DNA of 64,000 bases from Arthrobacter oryzae. Its GTDB lineage: Bacteria > Actinomycetota > Actinomycetes > Actinomycetales > Micrococcaceae. Shown in pieces: positions 26,614 through 35,110 of the stretch (position 1 is its first letter; each line of letters starts with the position of its first letter). The position numbers were made by a program, and so were the translations under genes. Below the pieces are notes generated by a model, which searched no databases, had not been told where the DNA came from, and worked only from the letters and a program-made list of their open reading frames with translations. The DNA lies in the NCBI RefSeq assembly GCF_030812315.1, contig NZ_JAUSSM010000003.1:248001-312000 (forward strand). Direction: 5' to 3'.

Positions 26614-27866
26614 AGCGCCGCCCCTTCCGCTGGCTCCATCCGCCGGGACACGGCACCGTCCGCCAGCGCACGCCGGTAGGCCTTCTCCGTCTCGGCCGCC
26701 ACCCGGTCCCACGAGTAGCGCGAACGCGCACGCTGCCGGCCTGCCCGCCCCAGTTCCGAACGGAGCTCCGGATCGGAGAGGATTTCGGCAACGGCCACGG
26801 CGATGGCGGCGGGATCCCGGGGTGGAACGTGCAGGCCGGTGGCCCGGTCAACCACAGTGTCCGTAAGGCCGCCGACGGCGGCGGCAACCACCGGGACGCC
26901 GCAGGCCATCGCTTCCAGGGGCACTATGCCAAACGGTTCGTACCAGGGCGCACACACCACAACGTCCGCACTCCGCAGGATGCCGGGCATGTCCTCCCGC
27001 GGCACCTGGCCCCGGAGGGTCACCTGGTGGTCCACGCCCAGTTCCACGGCAAGTTCCGAGAGACGGCGGGCCTCGGGATCCGCTCCCAAGGCGGCGGCGC
27101 CGCCCCCGCCGCCCACAATCAGGAGTTCGACGTCGTCGAACCCCGCCTCGCGGAGCAGCGGCAGCGCCCTGATCACGAGGTCCACGCCCTTGCGCGGAAC
27201 CAGTCGGCCCACGGAGAGGATGCGATGGTTCCGGGGCCGCGGTTCGGCCGCCCCGAAGCCCGCGAACAGGTCCAGGTCCACGCCGCACGGGGCAATGGAA
27301 ATCTTGGCCGTGTCGATTCCCATCGCCTTGAGCTCGAACACCTCATCCGAACAGGTGGCAATGATGCGGTCGGCCGCGCGGCCCACGGCGGGCTCCAGCC
27401 AGCGCCGCTGCGGCGGGCTGGTGTCGTCGCTTCCCTGGTGGCGGCGCTTGACGGTGCCCAGCGCATGGAAGGTCTGCACCACGGGCACGCCTGCCCCGCC
27501 GCTCCGGCGGGCCGCGTCCAGCGCGGCCAGGCCAGACATCCAGAAATGGGCGTGCACGATGTCCGGGGGCCTGGCACCCCAGTCCTCCGCGATGCCCTCG
27601 GCGAGCCGGTCCATATAAGGCAGGAGCTTGTCCTTGGGCACATGGCGTGCCGGGCCAGCCGCAACGTGGACCACGTCCAGCCGCGGTTGGATGGCCACCC
27701 GTGGTGGAAGTGCTGCGTCATCCTTCCGGGTATAGACGGTGACGTGATGTCCCATCCGGGCCAGGGCTGTGGACAGGGCGGCGACGTGCACGTTTTGTCC
27801 GCCCGCGTCAACTCCGCCCAACGCCGCCAGGGGGCTGGCATGTTCCGAGACCATGGATATTCTCAC
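26610..27866 (-). CDS. Glycosyltransferase family 4
   Basis: 418 residues, GT-B fold. N-terminal acceptor domain begins MRISMVSEHASPLAALGGVDAG; the donor domain has ILSVGRLVPRKGVDLVI and the EPFGIVPLEAMACGVPVV nucleotide-sugar motif (E-x7-E). It is MshA-like in architecture, but its setting points to glycan assembly. It overlaps both neighbours by 4 bp. Confidence 0.85.
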   Translation of the reverse strand: MRISMVSEHASPLAALGGVDAGGQNVHVAALSTALARMGHHVTVYTRKDDAALPPRVAIQPRLDVVHVAAGPARHVPKDKLLPYMDRLAEGIAEDWGARPPDIVHAHFWMSGLAALDAARRSGGAGVPVVQTFHALGTVKRRHQGSDDTSPPQRRWLEPAVGRAADRIIATCSDEVFELKAMGIDTAKISIAPCGVDLDLFAGFGAAEPRPRNHRILSVGRLVPRKGVDLVIRALPLLREAGFDDVELLIVGGGGGAAALGADPEARRLSELAVELGVDHQVTLRGQVPREDMPGILRSADVVVCAPWYEPFGIVPLEAMACGVPVVAAAVGGLTDTVVDRATGLHVPPRDPAAIAVAVAEILSDPELRSELGRAGRQRARSRYSWDRVAAETEKAYRRALADGAVSRRMEPAEGAAL

Positions 27867-28879
27867 TGGAGCTTCCTTTCGTGCGAGGGGATGAGGACCC
27901 TGGATTTCCTGAACCGCCGGGAGGCGATCTCGTCGAGGAGCGTGTCCCAGGCGCCGAGGAACGGGCCCAGGCTGTAGCGGTCCAGGACCGACTGGCGGGC
28001 CGCCCGCCCCCGTTCCCGGGCTTCGTCGGGGTCCCGGACCAGGAGCTCGGCCTGGCGGACCAGTTCCCCGACGTCCGTCGATATCGCACCGGCTTCCGGC
28101 GGCACCGCCCGGGCAGCCTCCGTGGTGGCCAGCGCCACCACCGGCATGCCAAGGTGCATGGCCTCAAGCAGCGCCAGTCCCAGGGAAGTCCACCGGAGGG
28201 GGTGGACATACACGCGGCAGCGGGCCAGTTCCCGGTGCAGCGCATCCGTGGCAAGGTCGCCGCGGACGGTCAGGCGCGACGGCGGCAAACCTGTGTGCCG
28301 GGGCAGCTCGTCCCCGCCCATGCCGAAAACCTGCAGCGGAGCCGCGGCGGCGAACCGCGGAAGAAGGTCCGTGCCCGTGACCCTTCCCCGCCGGACGGGC
28401 TCGTTGACCACTACGGCCAGCTCCGGAAGTTCGCCGGTGTAGAGATGGCCCGGGTCCGGCACCCCGTGTTCGATCACCACGGTGGGGGTTGATCCGGTGT
28501 CCCAGAAAAGCGCGTTGAAGTGCGTTACGTGGACCACCGGTATGGCGTGCTGGTCCGCGAGCGGATGCACGGTGAACGGAACATCGCCTTTGGGCGTGTT
28601 GTGTTCGAGGTAGACCGCGGGGAGCCCTGCCCCCGGCTGCCGGCCCAGTGCGCGGTGCACCTCCGCGAGTTCCTCCGGCCGCTGCAGGACGACGGCGTCG
28701 ATGCTGTCCGCGTCCAGCCGGTTGAGGGCGACTTCGCGCACGGACTCCGGCCAGTTCCTGCCCGCGCGGCCCAGCCCCCAGGGCCCGCCGCCGGGAAGCA
28801 CCGGCAGGAGATACTCGTGGGGTCCGCGGACGAACGAGTCCGTCCACGAACCGTGGACATGCCACAGCAGGATCCTCAT
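27863..28879 (-). CDS. Glycosyltransferase (GT4/GT1-type)
   Basis: 338 residues beginning MRILLWHVHGSWTDSFVRGPHEYLLP. Donor-side motifs at about 245-275 (RVYVHPLRWTSLGLALLEAM then HLGMPVVA) mark a GT-B glycosyltransferase. The middle contains YLEHNTPKGDVPF and IEHGVPDPG. I cannot name the donor or acceptor. 4-bp overlaps on both sides place it within the operon. Confidence 0.75.
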   Translation of the reverse strand: MRILLWHVHGSWTDSFVRGPHEYLLPVLPGGGPWGLGRAGRNWPESVREVALNRLDADSIDAVVLQRPEELAEVHRALGRQPGAGLPAVYLEHNTPKGDVPFTVHPLADQHAIPVVHVTHFNALFWDTGSTPTVVIEHGVPDPGHLYTGELPELAVVVNEPVRRGRVTGTDLLPRFAAAAPLQVFGMGGDELPRHTGLPPSRLTVRGDLATDALHRELARCRVYVHPLRWTSLGLALLEAMHLGMPVVALATTEAARAVPPEAGAISTDVGELVRQAELLVRDPDEARERGRAARQSVLDRYSLGPFLGAWDTLLDEIASRRFRKSRVLIPSHERKLQ

Positions 28880-29952
28880 TGGTGCCGCACCTTCCGCCGG
28901 GTGGACAGCGAGGACACTCCGCTGATGAGCCGTTGCACCGCATCCACCACCTGTTCGGGGGAAACCGACGCGAGGCAGGGATGCCCCGGCACCGGACACT
29001 CGCGCGCCCGGCTCAGTTTGCAGGGCGCGCTCTGGTCACCCAGCAGTTCGAGCCGCACGCCGTAGGGCGCCCACCTGACCGCCGGAACGACCGGGGAAAA
29101 CAGGCAGGCAACGGGGGTACCGACGGCGGCGGCCAGGTGGGCCGGACCGGTGTTTCCCGTCACCAGGGCGCTTGCCCCGGCAATGACACCTGCGAGGGTC
29201 CGCAGGTCGGTCCGTCCGCCAAGGTCCAGCCCTGACGGGCCCGCCACCGTCGCAGTCAGCGAGATCTCGCCGGGACCGCCCGTCACCACCACACGGTGAC
29301 CGGCGCCTTCGAGGAGTTCAACCGCCGCAGCATGATGCAGCGGCGGCCACGCCCGGGACGGCGCCGAGGATCCCGGGTGCACAACGATGTACGCCCCGTC
29401 CCCCACGAGCTCACGGGCATCGGGGTAGTCCCGGATCCGGAGCCTGCCGTCGTCGCCGGGCGGGAGGGTAAATCCGGCGGCCAGGGCGATCCCGAGGGCG
29501 CGCTCAGCCTCCGGCTGGTCTTCGGAAAAATCCTCGCCGGGCCGCAGCCGGACATCCAGCAACGAGCCGGCATAGTCAACGGACGCCCCCGTGATTCGCC
29601 GCACTCCGGCCAGCCGTAGCAACAGCGCCAGCGGCAGGGGGGACTGGTGGAAGGATGTCAGGATCACCGCCTCGGTGATCCTGGAATTGCGGATGAACGC
29701 GACCAGCCGGTCCACGGTCTCCGTGGTGACCGCCGGGGCGGGGTTGATGATCCATGGACACGCCCAGCTGTAAACCTCCGACACGCCCGGCAGGAGGGAT
29801 CCGGCAGCCCCGCCCTGCGGTCCGCACAGGAGCACGACGTCGTTCGGCGCACCGCCGTCGGCCCGCCGCCCGTTGGCAATGGCCCGCACGGCGGGTCCGG
29901 CCAGCAGGACGTCCCCCACGCTGTCCAGCCTGGCAGCGAGCACCCGTGTCAT
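28876..29952 (-). CDS. Glycosyltransferase family 9 (ADP-heptose:acceptor heptosyltransferase-like)
   Basis: 358 residues. GT9 motifs: VLAARLDSVGDVLLAGPAVRA (start), YIVVHPGSSAPSRAWPP, VTGNTGPAHLAAAVGTPV. A late Cys cluster (APCKLSRARECPVPGHPCL) resembles the C-terminal signature of heptosyltransferase II proteins, which makes a heptose donor more likely for this copy. It overlaps the gmhB-like gene by 4 bp. Confidence 0.85.
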   Translation of the reverse strand: MTRVLAARLDSVGDVLLAGPAVRAIANGRRADGGAPNDVVLLCGPQGGAAGSLLPGVSEVYSWACPWIINPAPAVTTETVDRLVAFIRNSRITEAVILTSFHQSPLPLALLLRLAGVRRITGASVDYAGSLLDVRLRPGEDFSEDQPEAERALGIALAAGFTLPPGDDGRLRIRDYPDARELVGDGAYIVVHPGSSAPSRAWPPLHHAAAVELLEGAGHRVVVTGGPGEISLTATVAGPSGLDLGGRTDLRTLAGVIAGASALVTGNTGPAHLAAAVGTPVACLFSPVVPAVRWAPYGVRLELLGDQSAPCKLSRARECPVPGHPCLASVSPEQVVDAVQRLISGVSSLSTRRKVRHQ

Positions 29953-30503
29953 CGACGGCTCCCCACCGGTGCCTGGCCCAGCAGCAGCGACACCGCGCCG
30001 GGCAGGTCCGCCGCCACCTCCCGGGCAGCAGCCACCTCTTGGGGCCGGGTAAGGGCAGTGGGTACGAGTATCCCCCGCACCCCGGCGGCTTCGGCGGCTT
30101 CCATGTCGCTGCCGATGTCACCGATGTAGGCGGCTTCGGCGGTCGCGATGCCGAGCCGCCTACAGGCGCTGAGGATCATCCCGGGCGCGGGTTTACGGCA
30201 ACCGCAGCCGTCCTCCGTGCCGTGGGGGCAGATTTCCCAGATATCGAAGGGACCCAGGAGTTTGTCGATGCGGTCATTGACGAGGTCCACCTGGCTGCGT
30301 GACAGCAGGCCCCGGGCCACTCCTGACTGGTTGCTGACCACACCGGTGGCGATGCCCCGTCCGCGCAGTTCCGCCAGGACCCGCCGGGCGTCGGGCATCG
30401 GAGCCACCAGCCCGGGGTCGCCGTTGTAGGGCACGTCGCGGACCAGGGTGCCGTCCCGGTCGAAGAGCACCGCCTTGGGTATCGGACTGCTGGAACTTCG
30501 CAT
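29949..30503 (-). CDS. gmhB: D-glycero-D-manno-heptose-1,7-bisphosphate 7-phosphatase-like HAD protein
   Basis: 184 residues. HAD motif I FDRDGTLV (nucleophile Asp15, general acid Asp17), motif II VSNQSGVARG, and a zinc-loop pattern CPHGTEDGCGCRKPAPGM typical of GmhB and histidinol-phosphatase relatives. GmhB removes the 7-phosphate between the two HldE reactions. It is the first gene of the minus-strand operon. ATG 30503 was chosen as the first start compatible with motif I; AGGGTGG lies upstream. Confidence 0.85.
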   Translation of the reverse strand: MRSSSSPIPKAVLFDRDGTLVRDVPYNGDPGLVAPMPDARRVLAELRGRGIATGVVSNQSGVARGLLSRSQVDLVNDRIDKLLGPFDIWEICPHGTEDGCGCRKPAPGMILSACRRLGIATAEAAYIGDIGSDMEAAEAAGVRGILVPTALTRPQEVAAAREVAADLPGAVSLLLGQAPVGSRR

Positions 30504-30615
30504 ACCCACCCTGTTCCCCGCGGACGGGCCGCTCAAACAGCTTGCGGGCCGGTTTCCCGGATTAGACTCCGGAACCAGGAGGTCCACGCGGGCCGGATCG
30601 AGGAAGGTTGCACTT

Positions 30616-31557
30616 ATGGTCTCCACCGGGCTGTCCAACAGACAGCCAACGCTGCTGGTCCTGCGGGCACTCAAACTCGGCGACCTGCTAGTGGCGGTCC
30701 CGGCGCTCCACGCGCTCCGCAGGGCGTTTCCCGGCCACCGCCTGGTCTACGCCGGGCCGGCCTGGCTGGAGGACGTCCTTTCGCTGGTGGGGGGCTTCGA
30801 GCTGCTCCCGGCCAATGGGCTCGATGCGCCGCTGGCCATAGCGCCGGGGGCCGTGGATATTGCGGTCAACTTCCACGGCCGCGGGCCCGAAAGCACTTCG
30901 CTGCTGCAAGCCGTCGGGGCGCGGCGGATGATTGCCCATGGCGGAGCTGGCGGAGGGCCGCCGTGGGTAGAGCAGATGCACGAACGGGAACGGTGGACGA
31001 GTCTCCTGCGCTGGTACGGCCTAGCGGCCGATCCGCTCGACGTGCAGCTGGACCGGCCCAAGGTATCCATCCCACTGGCGGCGGCTGCCGTGGTGCATGT
31101 CGGGGCGGCTTACGGCAGCCGGCTGTGGCCCGAAACGCGATTCGCCGCCATCGCGTCAGCCCTGAACGAGGCCGGTCATGAGGTGGTGTTCACCGGCAGC
31201 GCCGACGAACGTGAACGGGCCCTCCGCGTGGCCCGCCGGGCGGGCCTCCCCGACACAGCTGTGTTGGCGGGCTCGCAGCCCCTCTCGGAATTCGCCGCGC
31301 TGGTGGCCGAAGCCGGCGTGGTGGTGTCAGCGGACACCGGGGCAGCGCATCTTGCCGCCGCCTACGCCCGGCCGTCCGTAGTCCTTTTCGGTCCCGCGCC
31401 ACCCGAGCAGTGGGGGCCGCCCCCGGGCCCCCACATAGTCCTGACCCGCCCGGAGCTACGCCGCGGGGACGTGTTCGCTGCCGAGCCTGACCCGGCGTTG
31501 CTGGGGGTCGGCGTTCAGGATGTGCTTACCGCCCTCCGCGAGCTGGGAGTGCTGTGA
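30616..31557 (+). CDS. Glycosyltransferase family 9
   Basis: 313 residues, slightly short for GT9. Motifs: VLRALKLGDLLVAVPALHAL (about 14-33), GSRLWPETRFAAIASAL, VVVSADTGAAHLAAAYARPSV. It is divergent from the gmhB-like gene (112 bp between starts) with AGGAAGG upstream of ATG 30616. Its end overlaps the convergent sigma-factor gene by 43 bp. Confidence 0.8.
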   Translation: MVSTGLSNRQPTLLVLRALKLGDLLVAVPALHALRRAFPGHRLVYAGPAWLEDVLSLVGGFELLPANGLDAPLAIAPGAVDIAVNFHGRGPESTSLLQAVGARRMIAHGGAGGGPPWVEQMHERERWTSLLRWYGLAADPLDVQLDRPKVSIPLAAAAVVHVGAAYGSRLWPETRFAAIASALNEAGHEVVFTGSADERERALRVARRAGLPDTAVLAGSQPLSEFAALVAEAGVVVSADTGAAHLAAAYARPSVVLFGPAPPEQWGPPPGPHIVLTRPELRRGDVFAAEPDPALLGVGVQDVLTALRELGVL

Positions 31558-32315
31558 TCGTTGCCTTCCTGCAGCAGGCCCTGGAGCCGCACCAGTACAC
31601 GTGAAAGGCGCCGGGAGACCTGCATCTGCGACACGCCAAACCTGCGGCCAAGCTCAGTCTGGCTTTCCTCGCAGAAGTAGCGCCGGTACAGCAGCTCCTG
31701 GTCCTCCGTGCTGAGCTCCCGGATGGCCTGGTTGAGGCAGATCAGTTCCTCCAGCCTGTCCAGCGGATCGTCATCCCCGGAGACGAGGGATTCGGCAAGC
31801 GGCGTCCCGTCCGGGCGTGCCTCCGCTGCGTCGAGCGAAGCGGGATGCATGCCGGCGGCGGCCGCCATCGCCTCCCGAACCGCGTCCGGAGACACGTCCA
31901 GTTCCACGGCCAGCTCAGCGGCAGTCGGCGGATGACCCAGGGCCTGCGCGAGCACCGGTTCGGTCCGCAGGAGCTCCGAACGCAGATCCTGCAAGTGGCG
32001 CGGCGGCCTGACCATCCAGCACCGGTCCCGCAGGTATCGCTTGAGTTCTCCAGTGATGGTTGGCGCCGCGTAGGCCGCAAAGCTGCTTCCGCGTCCCGCG
32101 TCGAAGCCCCTTGCCGCCTTGACAAGGCCGAGGTAGGCAACCTGGTTAAGGTCCGCCCGATCCCTCCCGCGGGCTTGGAAGCGCGCCGCCAGAGCCTCGG
32201 CCAGGTCCAGGTATTCAAGTACTAATTGGTTTTCGAAGGTTTGCCGGATCCGGCCCTGATGCCTGTGCCGTTGTTCCGGTTGCAGCGTCTGTGGCGATTG
32301 CTGGGATTCCGCCAT
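31515..32315 (-). CDS. SigB/SigF-type RNA polymerase sigma factor
   Basis: 266 residues of the sigma-70 group-3 stress type: region 2 (about 40-110: ADLNQVAYLGLVKAARGFD, FAAYAAPTITGELKRYLRD), region 3 (125-185), and region 4 HTH (210-260: TELGRRFGVSQMQVSRRLSRV). Region 1 is absent, as expected. ATG 32315 follows AAAGGA. No anti-sigma factor (RsbW) or anti-anti-sigma gene is adjacent. An AT-rich motif upstream recurs before other stress genes in this window. Confidence 0.85.
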   Translation of the reverse strand: MAESQQSPQTLQPEQRHRHQGRIRQTFENQLVLEYLDLAEALAARFQARGRDRADLNQVAYLGLVKAARGFDAGRGSSFAAYAAPTITGELKRYLRDRCWMVRPPRHLQDLRSELLRTEPVLAQALGHPPTAAELAVELDVSPDAVREAMAAAAGMHPASLDAAEARPDGTPLAESLVSGDDDPLDRLEELICLNQAIRELSTEDQELLYRRYFCEESQTELGRRFGVSQMQVSRRLSRVLVRLQGLLQEGNDHSTPSSRRAVSTS

Positions 32316-32505
32316 TTTGGCTCGTTCCTTTGACCGTGGAGCGACCGAATAAGCCCGTGGCAAGACTTAGAGAAGTAGGAAACCATAAGCTTGCTTATTA
32401 AACAATGGCCGGTAGCGTTAATACCAAAGAGGACACGTTGGCTGGCCCGCCAAACCCGACCGGAGCGCCGGCCGTGCTTCCAGCCTTTCGGAAGGGTGGT
32501 CCGGC

Positions 32506-33552
32506 ATGCGGGTAGCAATCGTTGGCGCGAGCGGAAATGTGGGCACAGCCGTGCTGCGGCGCCTCCAGCAACAGCGTGCGGAGCGGCCGGACGCACTTGA
32601 ACTTGTGGGAATCAGCAGGCGTCCGCCGGACCGGTCGGCGGCGCCTTATGGCGGCGTCGAATGGCACGCAGTGGACATCACCGACGACGACGGCGGGCGG
32701 CTGCTCGCCGCTCTCGCGGGGGTGGACGCCGTGGTGCACCTCGCGTGGATTCTCCAGCCGAACCACGACGTGGCGGCACTTCACCGGACCAATGTCACGG
32801 GAACCGCGAATGTCCTGCAGGCCGCCAAGGAGGCCGGCGTGGGTCACGTGGTGTGCGCCTCCTCAGTAGGCGCCTACAGCAGCTCGGCGAAGGAACCCCG
32901 GAGGACCGAGGCGTGGCCGGCTACGGGCATCCAGGAGTCGCACTACAGCAGGCACAAGGCTGAACAGGAAGCCCTCCTGGACCGGTTCGAGGCCGAAAAC
33001 CCCGCCATCGCGGTCGCGAGGCTGCGAACAGCGCTCATTTTCCAACGTGAAGCCGGGAGCGAGATCGGCCGGTACTTCCTGGGGCCGCTGATCCCCAAGC
33101 TGCTGCCGGGCCGCATCAGGCTTCCCCTCCTGCCGTTCCCGGCGCAACTGGCCTTCCAGGCCGTGCACGCGGACGACGCCGCCGACGCGTACTGGAGGGC
33201 TCTTGATCGCCGCGCCTCCGGCGCATTCAACGTCGCTGCCGAACCGGTGATCACCCCGCCGGAGCTGGCCAGGCTGTTTCACGCGCGGCGCTGGCTTCCG
33301 ATTCCCCTGAGCCTTCTCCGCGCGGCCGTGGATCTGAGCTGGAGGCTCCGCCTGCAACCAACGGATGCGGGCTGGATTGCCATGGCTGAAGGCGCCCCGA
33401 TCATGGACACTGGACGCGCCCGCGACATGCTCGGCTGGAAGCCCCGCACTTCATCCCTGGACGCGATCCGGGAAGTGCTGGAGGGCCTGGGAACAGGGCG
33501 GGGGACGGCAGGTTCTCCCCCGCTGAATCCACGAAGCCGGCCGGGCCGCTAG
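32506..33552 (+). CDS. NAD-dependent epimerase/dehydratase-type extended SDR
   Basis: 348 residues. N-terminal VAIVGASGNVGTAVL (Rossmann), catalytic-region SSVGAYSSS and YSRHKAEQE (YxxxK), and HADDAADAYWRAL typical of extended SDRs. It resembles nucleoside-diphosphate-sugar epimerases, but the active site is not diagnostic and it lies outside the heptose operon, so I do not call it HldD. AAGGGTGG precedes ATG 32506. Confidence 0.75.
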   Translation: MRVAIVGASGNVGTAVLRRLQQQRAERPDALELVGISRRPPDRSAAPYGGVEWHAVDITDDDGGRLLAALAGVDAVVHLAWILQPNHDVAALHRTNVTGTANVLQAAKEAGVGHVVCASSVGAYSSSAKEPRRTEAWPATGIQESHYSRHKAEQEALLDRFEAENPAIAVARLRTALIFQREAGSEIGRYFLGPLIPKLLPGRIRLPLLPFPAQLAFQAVHADDAADAYWRALDRRASGAFNVAAEPVITPPELARLFHARRWLPIPLSLLRAAVDLSWRLRLQPTDAGWIAMAEGAPIMDTGRARDMLGWKPRTSSLDAIREVLEGLGTGRGTAGSPPLNPRSRPGR

Positions 33553-33614
33553 CTTGCGGACCGCCAAAGAGGCCGGCCCCGCAGCTGGTCCTGAAAAGTA
33601 ATACACCAAGGGTA

Positions 33615-33647
33615 CTTACTATTTTTAGTAACCATGCTTACTATTTT
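33615..33647 (+). promoter_or_regulatory. AT-rich direct repeat upstream of the stress/membrane operon
   Basis: Two copies of CTTACTATTTT at 33615-33625 and 33637-33647, 22 bp apart (two helical turns), with an intervening TTTTTAGTAA. The surrounding 60 bp are much more AT-rich than the genome. The second copy reads CATGCTTACTATTTT and resembles sequences upstream of the Dps and GAF-ANTAR genes. Confidence 0.45.
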
Positions 33648-33707
33648 AAAGCCAGTAATTGCTGGTTCTTGATCAGCAGCCGACCTTCTTGGAAAGAGAG
33701 CGCGAAG

Positions 33708-34676
33708 ATGACAGAGAACCAATGGCCGCAGGACGGGAGCTACGGCACCCCTGGGGTCGCACAGCAAACGGCCGTCCCGGCGGCGCCGGCTACAGCTGCC
33801 GGTTACCCGGCACCCCAAGGCACAACGTCGAAGTCGGAGACGGCCAAACAGGAGGCTGGAGACGTTGCCCACCAGGCAACCGACTCCGCCCAGCACGTGG
33901 CGGAAACCGCCAAGGCCGAGGTCGCCAACGTGGCCGGCGAGGTCAAAGCCAATGCCAAGGACCTGCTGTACCAGGCCAAGACGGACCTCACCGACCAGGC
34001 CGGGGCGCAGCAGCAGAAAGTGGCCCACGGCCTCCATTCCATTTCGGGCGAACTCCGCACCATGGCTGACGCGTCCGACCAGCAAGGGGTGGCCAGTGAC
34101 CTGATCCGGCAGGCTGCCGAGCGGTCAGCGTCCGTGGCCTCGTGGCTGGAAGGCAGGGATCCGGGCTCGCTGCTCAACGAGGTGAAGTCGTTCGCACGGC
34201 AACGCCCGGGGACGTTCCTGCTGCTGGCTGCCGGCGCGGGTGTCCTGGCCGGCCGGCTAACACGCAGCCTTGCTGCCGGGGCGCCGGAGAGCCAGGTCGG
34301 CACAGCTTCCCCTGGCGGTTATGCCGCACCTGCCCCGATTTCCAACGCGCCCGGTACCTATGTTCCCGACACGGGAGCGGCAGTTCCGCCGCCGCCGGTA
34401 CAGATGCCGGCTCCGAACGTCACCACGGCGGGCATGGCCGGCGCGGGAGTGGGTGCCGGAGCCTATTCCGGTACGGGCGCCTACACGGACGAGGCGGACG
34501 CCAACTACCAGGCTGACACCTATCCGCCCAACCCGCTGGCGGACGAAGGAACGGCGCGGGACCAGTGGGCCGATGATCCCCTGGCCGGCGACCGTGTCGC
34601 GGAATCCCCGCTGGCCGGAGACCGCGCGGAAGACGACCCGTACCGGGACGATCCCCTCCGTGGCGGTCAGCGATGA
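33708..34676 (+). CDS. Ala-rich helical membrane-associated protein, first gene of a stress-type operon
   Basis: 322 residues. Residues about 40-140 form a long Ala/Lys/Glu/Gln-rich amphipathic region reminiscent of late-embryogenesis-abundant repeats (AKAEVANVAGEVKANAKDLL). A hydrophobic helix at about 165-183 (GTFLLLAAGAGVLAGRLT) is followed by a Pro/Gly/Tyr-rich tail and charged DDPLAGDR repeats. ATG 33708 is preferred over the longer start for its position after a purine-rich stretch. The stop overlaps the Holin-X gene by 4 bp. Function unknown; envelope or desiccation stress is inferred from the neighbours. Confidence 0.75.
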   Translation: MTENQWPQDGSYGTPGVAQQTAVPAAPATAAGYPAPQGTTSKSETAKQEAGDVAHQATDSAQHVAETAKAEVANVAGEVKANAKDLLYQAKTDLTDQAGAQQQKVAHGLHSISGELRTMADASDQQGVASDLIRQAAERSASVASWLEGRDPGSLLNEVKSFARQRPGTFLLLAAGAGVLAGRLTRSLAAGAPESQVGTASPGGYAAPAPISNAPGTYVPDTGAAVPPPPVQMPAPNVTTAGMAGAGVGAGAYSGTGAYTDEADANYQADTYPPNPLADEGTARDQWADDPLAGDRVAESPLAGDRAEDDPYRDDPLRGGQR

Positions 34677-35095
34677 GTAGCCAGTTTCCGGAAACACCCC
34701 CTACGGAGGCGCACGCCAAGGCGGACACGACGTCCCTCGGCGACCTGCTCGGGGACGTGACCCGCGACCTTTCCACGCTGATGCGCCAGGAAGTGGAGCT
34801 CGCCAAGGCTGAACTGAAGCAGTCGGCCACCCGGGCCGGAAAGGGCAGCGGGATGCTCGCGGGCGCCGGCGTGGCCGGCCACTTCGTGCTCCTGTTCCTG
34901 TCCCTGGCGCTCTGGTGGGCGCTGGGAACGGTGATGGGGCTGGGCTGGTCCGCCGTCGTCGTCGCCGTGATCTGGGGCATCATCGCCGCTGTGCTGGCCG
35001 CCCTCGGCCGCAAGCAGCTCAACGCGATCAAGGGCATGCCCCAGACCACCGAGACGCTCCAGGAAATACCGCCCACCCTCAAACCCAGCCACTAG
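34673..35095 (+). CDS. Actinobacterial Holin-X family membrane protein (DUF1469-like)
   Basis: 140 residues: an amphipathic N-terminal stretch (DLLGDVTRDLSTLMRQEVEL then AKAELKQ) and two closely spaced helices (about 62-82 and 86-108). This is the architecture of the putative Holin-X / phage holin superfamily III proteins, common in actinobacterial stress operons. The holin name is by family only; there is no phage context. Coupled to the genes on both sides. Confidence 0.8.
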   Translation: MSSQFPETPPTEAHAKADTTSLGDLLGDVTRDLSTLMRQEVELAKAELKQSATRAGKGSGMLAGAGVAGHFVLLFLSLALWWALGTVMGLGWSAVVVAVIWGIIAAVLAALGRKQLNAIKGMPQTTETLQEIPPTLKPSH

Positions 35096-35110
35096 AGCAA
35101 GGTAAACACG

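Noticed and set aside
32506..33552. Extended SDR as the missing HldD heptose epimerase
   Set aside because: It lies outside the heptose operon beyond the sigma-factor gene and lacks features that would distinguish HldD from other extended SDRs.
34673..35095. Holin annotation as a sign of prophage
   Set aside because: Holin-X is a family name; there are no phage structural, lysis or integrase genes near it.
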